A stretch of 5,418 nt of DNA, taken from contig JAUHZH010000177.1 in assembly GCA_030426065.1 (NCBI GenBank), forward strand, positions 1-5,418. Direction: 5' to 3'. The notes below the pieces were generated by a model. The model made no database searches. It was given only the letters and a program-made list of their open reading frames with translations, and was not told where the DNA came from. This stretch comes from Gammaproteobacteria bacterium (GTDB taxonomy: Bacteria > Pseudomonadota > Gammaproteobacteria > Xanthomonadales > Marinicellaceae). Positions 1 to 5,099 of the stretch are shown here, piece by piece; the stretch's first letter is position 1, and each line of letters starts with the position of its first letter. A program made the translations under genes and the position numbers.

Positions 1-114
1 TGCAGGATGGAAACTGAAAGGCTCCAGCGCCGTGACTGCAGCTTCATCCCACTGACCACCATGAAAACGACTGACCGCCATTTGTGATGTGAATGCTTGT
101 CCAAATTCTGCCAT
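1..114 (-). CDS. ilvE: Branched-chain amino acid aminotransferase (fold-type IV, group II), N-terminal fragment
   Basis: Only the first 38 codons are in the window; the gene runs off the left edge. The fragment begins MAEFGQAFTSQM and goes on with GGQW, LEPF and a final FHPA. This matches the N-terminus of group II branched-chain aminotransferases, which read roughly FG-x-x-F-T-x-x-M, then G-x-W, then P-x-x-L-x-x-PA before the HYG...FEGLKAY region that would lie outside. These PLP enzymes interconvert valine, leucine and isoleucine with their 2-keto acids. 2-Ketoisovalerate is the PanB substrate, so the position after panD makes metabolic sense. The ATG at 114-112 is the only possible start, because an in-frame TGA lies two codons upstream; GGA about nine bases before it is a weak ribosome site. 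The identification rests on a short stretch, and the PLP lysine cannot be seen. Confidence 0.75.
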   Translation of the reverse strand, partial: MAEFGQAFTSQMAVSRFHGGQWDEAAVTALEPFSFHPA

Positions 115-142
115 TGTCTGTCATCCAATAGAAAGGGAGCCC

Positions 143-173
143 ATTCTACCGCAAGACGGGCCTGGACTCCCAA
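143..173 (-). promoter_or_regulatory. Weak possible promoter in the panD-ilvE gap
   Basis: The 85-base gap between panD and the aminotransferase gene is the widest in the gene string. On the minus strand it holds TAGAAT (148-143, one mismatch to the -10 consensus), with TTGGGA (173-168) 19 bases upstream. The spacing is long and the -35 poor, so this is a weak candidate. The aminotransferase may simply be read through from the upstream operon, since no convincing terminator follows panD. Confidence 0.2.
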
Positions 174-199
174 TGCTGTTTTGTATTAATAAACCGCCT

Positions 200-592
200 T
201 TAGGCCGCGTGTTCCATGTTTTCTTTTTGATGGGTTTCGGCATTTTTCAAGCTGCTGATGTTGTTCTGACTGTCAACAAAAACCAAATTGGGTTGGTGGG
301 TTTTGGCTTCTTCGGCATCGACGGAACAATAGGCGGCCAAAATCACCAAGTCGCCTGGTTGGTTGTGGCGTGCAGCGGCACCGTTCAAGCAAATTTCACC
401 TTTGCCACCTTCAATCACATAGGTGGTCAGCCTGGAGCCTGAGTTGCAATTCAACACGTCAATTTGTTGATTGATCAACAAACCAGCGGCTTGAATCAAG
501 TCTGGGCAAATGGAAACCGAGCCTTCATAATTCAAGTTGGCATCAGTCACCGTGGCACGATGGATTTTGCTGTGTAACATGGTTAAGTTCAT
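200..592 (-). CDS. panD: Aspartate 1-decarboxylase PanD (pyruvoyl enzyme)
   Basis: PanD decarboxylates L-aspartate to beta-alanine, the amine half of pantothenate, in the cytoplasm. The protein is 130 residues (E. coli PanD is 126). It starts MNLTMLHSKIHR and has YEGS at 22-25, where Gly24-Ser25 is the self-cleavage site that forms the pyruvoyl group. Lys9, His11, Arg54 and Tyr58 match family active-site positions, and N-G-A-A-A (70-74) followed by G-D-L-V-I matches the conserved core. The ATG at 592-590 was chosen because the homology begins there and TGAGAAG lies just upstream; the open frame extends to 685 only inside coaX. The start is 13 bases after the coaX stop, so translation may be coupled to coaX and could suffer from its internal stop. 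The gene ends in TAA. In enteric bacteria cleavage needs PanZ/PanM; whether this one does is unknown. Confidence 0.96.
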   Translation of the reverse strand: MNLTMLHSKIHRATVTDANLNYEGSVSICPDLIQAAGLLINQQIDVLNCNSGSRLTTYVIEGGKGEICLNGAAARHNQPGDLVILAAYCSVDAEEAKTHQPNLVFVDSQNNISSLKNAETHQKENMEHAA

Positions 593-605
593 GGTTCTTC
601 TCACT

Positions 606-959
606 TCAAAGTTCGTTGGATTTTTGGTTGATCTTGTGTGCGATGAACAGGCCTTTGAGGACCAAGTCTGGCACGATGTGATCAAATATGTCTGTGGCTC
701 GGTAAACGGTGGTGAAACCGCCGGTACCGATGATCAAAGGTTTTTCGCCTTTGAAATTCTGTTCTGTCAATCCGTGGATGATTTCTTTCATGGCACCCAG
801 GGCACCAAAATACAAACCCGACTGGATGCTTTCATTGGTGGTGCGCCCCAAAACGTCTTGCTTGCTGATGATTTCTACGGCACCCAATTTAGAAGTGCCC
901 GATGCCAGCGCTTTCATTGACATCCTCAATCCAGGCAAAATCACCCCACCTTTGTACAC
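606..959 (-). CDS. CoaX C-terminal half, possible re-initiation product
   Basis: A 117-residue frame opens at GTG 959-957, nine bases beyond the internal TAA and in the same frame. It begins with Y-K-G-G-V-I-L-P-G-L and contains the conserved GRTTNESIQSGL and GTGGF segments to the normal C-terminus. No Shine-Dalgarno sequence precedes the GTG; the bases before it are almost all A. Separate translation would need a terminating ribosome to restart close by. I list it because it is open and conserved, not because there is evidence that it is made. Confidence 0.3.
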   Translation of the reverse strand: MYKGGVILPGLRMSMKALASGTSKLGAVEIISKQDVLGRTTNESIQSGLYFGALGAMKEIIHGLTEQNFKGEKPLIIGTGGFTTVYRATDIFDHIVPDLVLKGLFIAHKINQKSNEL

Positions 960-968
960 TTTGTTTTT

Positions 969-1391
969 TTACAAGGCACAAAATTTTGTTGCCGTACCGA
1001 GGTCGATGATGACGGCGTCATTTTGTGGAAACAAATGCGTCACTGCGATGGCATTGGCAATGCGATCGGCGCCCACTTCCAATGGGTTCCTGTAGCCTAT
1101 TTGCAAACCTGTTTTGACACCTGCTTGCAAGATGAACGGCTCCAAGCCAAAATACTTTTGACAACAAGCATTGATTGGGTACAGTTCGTCAGGTACCACT
1201 GAACACAAAGCAACGGCTTTGATGTCACCTGGAACCACACCGTTTTCTCGCAACACAGCGCGCAAGAACACGCCGTATTCATCTGAGGATGCGCCGGTTT
1301 TCGATGCCATCCGGAATTGCACTTGTAGCTGATCACCATCAAACACACCACCATGGATGTGGCTGTTGCCGATGTCTAGGCACAACATCAT
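969..1391 (-). CDS. CoaX N-terminal half as translated up to the internal TAA
   Basis: This is the 140-residue product expected if the TAA at 971-969 terminates. It keeps the first ATPase motif, the GADR motif and GTATKF, but lacks the C-terminal G-G-x-I-x-P-G and T-G-G segments that complete the ASKHA fold and dimer interface. Alone it should be inactive. The first codon could be either of two adjacent ATGs (1391 or 1388); the first is better placed from the GGAG site. Confidence 0.5.
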   Translation of the reverse strand: MMLCLDIGNSHIHGGVFDGDQLQVQFRMASKTGASSDEYGVFLRAVLRENGVVPGDIKAVALCSVVPDELYPINACCQKYFGLEPFILQAGVKTGLQIGYRNPLEVGADRIANAIAVTHLFPQNDAVIIDLGTATKFCAL

Positions 1392-2050
1392 GCGGCTTGC
1401 TCCATTTGATTCATGATCCGGTCGCACAAATCCTCAGGGCTGGTGCACAACTCCATTCGTCCATCGGCATGATGGAGGTTCAAATGGTGTTGGTTTTCCG
1501 TGATGTCTGGTAAATTATTTTGAGCCACACAATCCACATGTCCGCGTTCAATCAGCCTGTCCACTGCTTTTTTGACGGCTTTGTCACTCGACGTGTTGGT
1601 CAGTTTGAACCCCACCAACAACAACTGTCTATTTTTAGACCAAGATTTGATCCGGTCTATCAACTTGGGGTTGCGTTCCAATCGCAAATTGGCATGATCA
1701 GAGGTCGGCAATTTACAATCTCTGCCCGCTGGCACCACGGTGTTGTTCAATACCACAGCTGTGACTTTGAAGTCACTGACGGCGGCGGCATGAAAAACCA
1801 CATCAAAATGTTGATTGGCCACTGTTTTTTCCAACGTTTCAGCCAAATCGTCAAAAGTCTCATAGCTGATCATCTGACTGGCTGACGTCGGTTTGATGGC
1901 ATCTTTGGCACCCAACCAGGTCACGTAATGGCCTTTGGACATCAAGTGCGCTGTCATTTGGGCACCGGTGCGGCCACTGCTGCAATTGCCGATGTAGCGA
2001 ACCCCATCGATGTATTCTTTGGTGCCGCCCGCGGTGATGAGGATGTTCAT
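1388..2050 (-). CDS. coaB: Stand-alone phosphopantothenate-cysteine ligase CoaB (type II-like)
   Basis: CoaB joins cysteine to 4'-phosphopantothenate using a nucleoside triphosphate (CTP in bacterial enzymes studied). The 220-residue protein begins directly at the nucleotide-binding Rossmann motif MNILITAGGTKE, followed by I-D-G-V-R-Y-I-G-N-C-S-S-G (14-26). Asn22 corresponds to the asparagine that acts on the acyl-cytidylate in E. coli. Further motifs are H-A-A-A-V-S-D-F (87-94), K-L-P-T-S (113-117), R-N-P-K-L (126-130) and V-G-F-K-L (146-150). The FKL form, where CoaBC fusions have VGFAAET, and the lack of the K-x-K-K segment resemble the monofunctional enzymes of streptococci/enterococci and eukaryotic PPCS. 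The ATG overlaps the coaC stop by ATGA, with GGAG eight bases upstream. Its last codons (GAG CAA GCC GCA) carry the ribosome site for coaX. Function is confident; the type II subclass is read from motifs only. Confidence 0.93.
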   Translation of the reverse strand: MNILITAGGTKEYIDGVRYIGNCSSGRTGAQMTAHLMSKGHYVTWLGAKDAIKPTSASQMISYETFDDLAETLEKTVANQHFDVVFHAAAVSDFKVTAVVLNNTVVPAGRDCKLPTSDHANLRLERNPKLIDRIKSWSKNRQLLLVGFKLTNTSSDKAVKKAVDRLIERGHVDCVAQNNLPDITENQHHLNLHHADGRMELCTSPEDLCDRIMNQMEQAA

Positions 2051-2577
2051 GTTCGTTTCTCCGTAAATTGAAGGATTTCGGCCACTTCTGGCATCCTGCC
2101 AGCGCCTTGCTCACCACAGGCCAAATCACCTTCAGCCGTGGGCATCACTTGTACATTCCAAGCAATCAGTTGTTGTATGGATTGTTGTGTGGCTGGGTAT
2201 TGCCACATCATGCTGTTCATGGCCGGCACCAAATACATCGGTTTCCCCAAGCCATGGGCAGCGATCCAAACCGTGGTCACCACATCATCTGCGATGCCAT
2301 GGGCCAATTTATTGATGACATTGGCCGTGGCTGGACAGAGCACCAATTGGTCAGCCCAACGACTGACGTGGATGTGATCCATCATGGCACCGGGTTCGAA
2401 TGTGTCCGACATAACGGCTTGTTGACTGAGGCCTTCCAAGGTGGCCAACCCCAAAAACTCAAACACCGATTGAGATGCCACCACCTTCACTTCATCACCT
2501 TGTTTGACCCATTCTGAGATCAAACCAGTGGCTTTGGCACAGGCAATCGAACCGGTCATCAAAAGCAGTCTTTTCAT
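2047..2577 (-). CDS. coaC: Stand-alone phosphopantothenoylcysteine decarboxylase CoaC (flavoprotein)
   Basis: CoaC is an FMN enzyme of the HFCD family that decarboxylates 4'-phosphopantothenoylcysteine to 4'-phosphopantetheine. The 176-residue protein has the N-terminal FMN-binding G-S-I-A-C-A-K (9-15), then H-I-H-V-S-R-W-A-D (68-76), where His68 matches the catalytic His75 of E. coli CoaBC. P-A-T-A-N (82-86) and the diagnostic P-A-M-N-S-M-M-W (118-125) follow, with Asn121 matching Asn125. G-D-L-A-C-G-E-Q-G-A-G-R-M (150-162) is the substrate-clamp loop, with Cys154 matching the catalytic Cys158. It ends where the CoaB half would start in a fused CoaBC. It is a separate gene, overlapping panC upstream and coaB downstream by ATGA. 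An AGGAGG site sits four bases before its ATG, inside the last codons of panC. All key residues are present. Confidence 0.95.
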   Translation of the reverse strand: MKRLLLMTGSIACAKATGLISEWVKQGDEVKVVASQSVFEFLGLATLEGLSQQAVMSDTFEPGAMMDHIHVSRWADQLVLCPATANVINKLAHGIADDVVTTVWIAAHGLGKPMYLVPAMNSMMWQYPATQQSIQQLIAWNVQVMPTAEGDLACGEQGAGRMPEVAEILQFTEKRT

Positions 2578-3341
2578 GCCGCCTCCTCTGCCTGATAAGG
2601 CACATTATCAATCAACCTGATTTCACCGAGGAAGGCAGCACCGTACAAGCGGCCACCATGGGACTCCAGGTAATCAACGACAAACCCCAAATCACTCAAC
2701 CTTTGCTTCATTTGTTGAATGGGAACGCCTGAAGCCATGGTTTGATGCAATTGGGGCGCAAGGGCACGTTGCTCTGGGGTCAAGCGCAAATTCCTTGAGC
2801 TCATGGCCAGGCCATCTGACTCTCGGATGATGGGGCAAGCCACCACTTCAATGTCCATGAAAAAAGCCGCAACCATGCCTTGGATCAGCTGCAATTGTTG
2901 GTGGTCTTTTTCACCAAAATAGGCCCTTTCTGGTTTGACCAGATTGAACAGCTTCATCACCACAGTCAAGACCCCATCAAAATGACCCGGCCGGTGGGCG
3001 CCACAGAGTTGTTGGCTTAAGGTGTTTTCATTCACTTGGTAGCGATAACCATCTGGATAAACTTGATCAAAATCGGGCAAATAAACCGCTGCCACGCCGG
3101 CTTGATCCAAAGCGGCCAAATCGGCATCCAAAGTGTTGGGGTAGGCCTCCAAATCGCTGGCTTGGTTGAATTGAGTGGGGTTAACAAAGATACTGACCAA
3201 CACCGTCATGTCATCTTTTTGAGCCTGATCAACCAAAGACAAATGACCGTCATGCAGCGCACCCATGGTTGGCACAAATCCGACAGCTGACTGGTTCAAA
3301 CGCCAGCGTTTCAAAGACGCAATGTCACGCAAAATGTCCAT
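2574..3341 (-). CDS. panC: Pantothenate synthetase PanC (pantoate-beta-alanine ligase)
   Basis: PanC condenses pantoate with beta-alanine using ATP, through a pantoyl-adenylate, to give pantothenate. The 255-residue protein (E. coli 283) has P-T-M-G-A-L-H-D-G-H (24-33, the HIGH-type nucleotide signature), S-I-F-V-N-P-T-Q-F (50-58), H-R-P-G-H-F-D-G-V (116-124), F-G-E-K-D-H-Q-Q (142-149, usually DYQQ) and I-R-E-S-D-G-L-A-M-S-S-R-N (172-184, the KMSKS-like loop). G-E-I-R-L-I-D-N lies near the C-terminus. The length is at the short end but no motif is missing. I chose ATG 3341-3339, which shares one base with the panB stop (TGATG), because AGGAAGG lies about six bases upstream; a TTG one codon earlier is also possible. 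Its C-terminal E-E-A-A codons form the ribosome site for coaC. Confidence 0.97.
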   Translation of the reverse strand: MDILRDIASLKRWRLNQSAVGFVPTMGALHDGHLSLVDQAQKDDMTVLVSIFVNPTQFNQASDLEAYPNTLDADLAALDQAGVAAVYLPDFDQVYPDGYRYQVNENTLSQQLCGAHRPGHFDGVLTVVMKLFNLVKPERAYFGEKDHQQLQLIQGMVAAFFMDIEVVACPIIRESDGLAMSSRNLRLTPEQRALAPQLHQTMASGVPIQQMKQRLSDLGFVVDYLESHGGRLYGAAFLGEIRLIDNVPYQAEEAA

Positions 3342-4126
3342 CAATACCCTTCCTCTTCACTGGGAAATTCACCGCTTTTCACGTCTTGGGCAAAGGCATT
3401 GAAGGCTTGTTTGAATAAGGCTTCTGTGTTCAGGTATTGGCGCACGAATTTGGGCTGAAAGTCAGACGGGTAACCCAACAAATCATGCATCACCAAAACT
3501 TGGCCATCGGTCTCAGGACCGGCACCAATACCAATCGTCATGATGTCTGCTTCAGACACGATGCGGGCAGTCAATGCCGAAGGCACACATTCCAAAACCA
3601 CGGCAAAAGCACCCAACTCTTGTAACATTTTGACCTGGTCAATGATCGCTTGGGCGGCTGCTTCATCACGACCTTGGACCTTGAATCCACCGAACTGGTT
3701 GATTGATTGTGGTGTCAAACCCAAATGCCCCATCACCGGCACACCCGACTGAACGATGTGCTTGATCAATGCTTCATTGCCCAATACACCTTCCAATTTG
3801 ATGGCATGGGCACCTGTTTTCATCAGCTGTTCGACTGCCTGCATGTTGGCATCGAGTGATTTTCTGAACGACATGAATGGCATGTCTGCCACAATGAATT
3901 TGTTCGGTGCCCCTTTGACCACCGCACGGGTGTGAAGCGCCATGGTGGCGGTATCGATTGGCAAGGTGGATGTTTCACCATGCATCACCATGGCCGCAGA
4001 ATCACCCACCAAGATCATGTCGACCTCGCTTTGGTTTATGATTCGGGCTGAAGCATGGTCATAACAAGTGACCATGGATAATTTATCACCTTGTTGTGAT
4101 TTGGCCATCAATTGGTTGATGTTCAT
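3341..4126 (-). CDS. panB: 3-Methyl-2-oxobutanoate hydroxymethyltransferase PanB
   Basis: PanB transfers a hydroxymethyl group from 5,10-methylenetetrahydrofolate to 2-ketoisovalerate, giving ketopantoate. The product is 261 residues, normal for the family. It shows V-T-C-Y-D (19-23), V-G-D-S (40-43), A-D-M-P-F (80-84), K-L-E-G (110-113), G-H-L-G-L-T-P-Q (133-140) and L-E-C-V-P (178-182), then I-G-I-G-A-G with D-G-Q-V-L-V. Asp42, Asp81 and Glu112 are the metal-binding residues, and Glu179 corresponds to the catalytic Glu181 of E. coli. The frame is open upstream to 4411, but that part is a shadow of the preceding gene. The ATG at 4126-4124 overlaps that gene's stop (ATGA), with AGGTGA a few bases upstream, and homology starts there. 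Confidence 0.97.
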   Translation of the reverse strand: MNINQLMAKSQQGDKLSMVTCYDHASARIINQSEVDMILVGDSAAMVMHGETSTLPIDTATMALHTRAVVKGAPNKFIVADMPFMSFRKSLDANMQAVEQLMKTGAHAIKLEGVLGNEALIKHIVQSGVPVMGHLGLTPQSINQFGGFKVQGRDEAAAQAIIDQVKMLQELGAFAVVLECVPSALTARIVSEADIMTIGIGAGPETDGQVLVMHDLLGYPSDFQPKFVRQYLNTEALFKQAFNAFAQDVKSGEFPSEEEGY

Positions 4127-4893
4127 TGGTTCACCTGCTGTTGTTCGGGCATCAATCCTTTTTGCCAGGCTGTGAAAGCCTGATACAAGTTTCCCAGGTC
4201 GGTGCCTTCCAAGGACTTGATGTGTTTTTCTATCACCTGCCAATCTCCGCGAACGAAAGGCCCAGTCAAAGCTTGGTCTGGGTTCTGGATGAAATTGCTG
4301 GCCGCTTGCATGATGTAAGGGTGCATCACGTCTTTGGGCAGCCCCATGGCTTGCATTTGCTGGGCAATGGCGTGCCACATCATTTGCGGGAAATTGCCTG
4401 CCATGACACAAAATGCATGGTAAGCGGCCTTGTCCTGCGTTTTCAGGGTTTCACTGCGATTGGGTAGCTGAGGGAATACGACACCAAAATCCAAACCCTG
4501 TTGGCAGACAAATGTGACCGACTGGTAAGTTTTGGCATCATAAAGGTCTTGACCGAATGTCATCAATGGGTGACATGACTGAGCCAATGGCGTTTGCAAA
4601 GCACCTGAACAATGAATCAAAGCATGCTTTCGAAGCTCTGGGTTTTGCTCAATGAATGGCTCAATGGCGTCATCACTGATCAATAACAAGATGTGGTCAC
4701 AGCCTGATATGGCTTGGGAAAGGCTCGATTGTGCATCGAGGAAACGGTGTTTGAAGCGTTGTAATAAGGACGGTTTGATGCCTCGGTACCAGCGTTTATA
4801 GCGGATGCCCATCAAATCAAAATAGTGCGCCATGTGACGCGCGAGTCTGCCGTTGCCAATCAAGCAATAGCGCTCAGGTACCTGTCGATTCAC
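4123..4893 (-). CDS. Rossmann-like/DUF2520 dehydrogenase, candidate ketopantoate reductase (PanG-like)
   Basis: The protein is about 256 residues. Near the N-terminus is a dinucleotide-binding loop I-G-N-G-R-L-A-R-H (12-20). The middle has I-L-L-L-I-S-D-D, then H-C-S-G-A-L and H-P-L-M-T-F. The C-terminal half has Y-H-A-F-C-V-M-A-G-N-F and L-T-G-P-F-V-R-G-D-W. These are hallmarks of the Rossmann plus DUF2520 family related to ketopantoate and hydroxyacid reductases. Francisella PanG (FTT1388), a ketopantoate reductase that replaces PanE/IlvC, is to my recollection of this family. Here the gene heads the operon and overlaps panB by ATGA, so reduction of ketopantoate to pantoate with NAD(P)H is the best inference; it has not been shown for this sequence. 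There is no ATG start. GTG at 4893-4891 lies seven bases after GAGGA and is preferred; TTG at 4899 is too close to that site. Family is confident, function less so. Confidence 0.85.
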   Translation of the reverse strand: MNRQVPERYCLIGNGRLARHMAHYFDLMGIRYKRWYRGIKPSLLQRFKHRFLDAQSSLSQAISGCDHILLLISDDAIEPFIEQNPELRKHALIHCSGALQTPLAQSCHPLMTFGQDLYDAKTYQSVTFVCQQGLDFGVVFPQLPNRSETLKTQDKAAYHAFCVMAGNFPQMMWHAIAQQMQAMGLPKDVMHPYIMQAASNFIQNPDQALTGPFVRGDWQVIEKHIKSLEGTDLGNLYQAFTAWQKGLMPEQQQVNQ

Positions 4894-4900
4894 AATCAAG

Positions 4901-4906
4901 TCCTCA
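4901..4906 (-). promoter_or_regulatory. Ribosome binding site deciding the GTG start of the first operon gene
   Basis: TGAGGA on the minus strand sits one base before the TTG at 4899 but seven bases before the in-frame GTG at 4893. The spacing favours the GTG. An in-frame TGA upstream (4921-4919) excludes longer starts. Confidence 0.6.
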
Positions 4907-4923
4907 TCAATGCTTTGTCATAG

Positions 4924-4976
4924 GGGTTGAAGTTCAACCCAACCAGTCACCGTTCATGCCTTGTGGTTGTTCAACC
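4924..4976 (-). promoter_or_regulatory. Leader with palindrome and related repeat, possible operator or RNA switch
   Basis: The untranslated leader of the operon contains GGGTTGAACTTCAACCC (4940-4924), a perfect 8-bp inverted repeat around one base. As RNA it can fold into a 7-bp stem with a 3-base loop about 30 bases before the GTG start. A second copy of its left arm, GGTTGAAC, occurs 37 bases upstream inside GGTTGAACAACC (4976-4965), itself a small inverted repeat. The upstream GGTTGAA could pair with TTCAACC of the palindrome, so two alternative structures are possible. A tiny frame MNGDWLG (4957-4934) ends inside the palindrome but has a weak ribosome site. Function is unknown; it could bind a repressor, act as an attenuator, or be chance. 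Confidence 0.45.
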
Positions 4977-5005
4977 TCCAAACAATGGAATCGGTGCTGT
5001 GATGT

Positions 5006-5033
5006 ATTATAGGGATGGTAAGCTGAATTTCAA
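5006..5033 (-). promoter_or_regulatory. Sigma70-type promoter of the pantothenate/CoA operon
   Basis: On the minus strand TTGAAA (5033-5028, 5 of 6 to the -35 consensus) and TATAAT (5011-5006, perfect -10) are separated by 16 bases. Transcription would start near 5000-4999, giving an untranslated leader of about 105 bases before the GTG of the DUF2520 gene. It is the only strong promoter-like site I see upstream of the operon, and it lies just after the terminator-like hairpin of the preceding gene, which fits an independent transcription unit. Confidence 0.75.
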
Positions 5034-5049
5034 GTGAACAAAGGCCGAA

Positions 5050-5070
5050 GCGCCCTGTTCATCAGGGCGC
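5050..5070 (-). terminator. Hairpin after the lysozyme-inhibitor-like gene, probable terminator
   Basis: GCGCCCTG and CAGGGCGC form a perfect 8-bp, GC-rich stem with a 5-base loop, 29 bases after the TAA at 5102-5100. On the minus strand it is followed by CTTCGGCCTTTGTTC, which is only moderately T-rich, so termination may be partial. The plus-strand side (AACCGACG) has no T tract, so the minus direction is the likely one. Confidence 0.6.
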
Positions 5071-5099
5071 AACCGACGATCATTTCAAACTGTGATTGC

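Larger units (their letters stand above)
606..1391 (-). pseudogene. coaX: Type III pantothenate kinase CoaX interrupted by an in-frame TAA
   Basis: CoaX phosphorylates pantothenate with ATP, the first committed step to CoA. Read through the stop, the frame gives 261 codons, normal for the family (about 240-270). Seen before the stop: D-I-G-N (6-9, phosphate-binding loop), D-E-Y-G, S-V-V-P, E-V-G-A-D-R (105-110, with Asp109 the likely catalytic base) and D-L-G-T-A-T-K-F (130-137). Seen after it: Y-K-G-G-V-I-L-P-G-L, G-R-T-T-N-E-S-I-Q-S-G-L, I-G-T-G-G-F and V-P-D-L-V-L-K-G-L. Codon 141 is TAA (971-969), in a variable stretch just after the second ATP motif. The frame does not shift and the spacing from F137 to the Y-K-G-G motif is normal, so one substitution explains it. 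The start ATG overlaps the coaB stop (ATGA), with GGAG eight bases upstream. Pseudogene is the cautious label: sequence error, readthrough or two-part expression are possible. The aligned sequence resembles, from memory, Legionella/Coxiella CoaX. Confidence 0.85.

Noticed and set aside
134..171. Imperfect inverted repeat (GGGAG ... GCCC / GGGC ... TCCC) in the panD-ilvE gap as a terminator
   Set aside because: The stem needs a five-base bulge and a long loop, and the following TTTCTATT is not a clean T tract; evidence is too weak.
963..969. A AAA AAC slippery heptamer in coaX, suggesting programmed -1 frameshifting
   Set aside because: The TAA comes before or within the slip site, and both flanking parts are already in the same frame, so a shift would break the protein instead of rescuing it. 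Slippage on the run of seven A residues likewise cannot remove the TAA while keeping frame.
200..971. Reassignment of TAA to a sense codon
   Set aside because: panD and the lysozyme-inhibitor-like gene both end at TAA at their normal lengths, and one internal TAA is not evidence for a changed code.
4127..4411. An open frame extending PanB by 95 residues at its N-terminus
   Set aside because: It lies wholly within the DUF2520 gene in another frame, has low-complexity basic composition and no PanB homology; the real start is the ATG at 4126 with its own ribosome site.
89..4467. Many plus-strand open frames of 60-150 codons
   Set aside because: All are antisense to well-identified minus-strand genes, match no family I know, and lack consistent ribosome sites.
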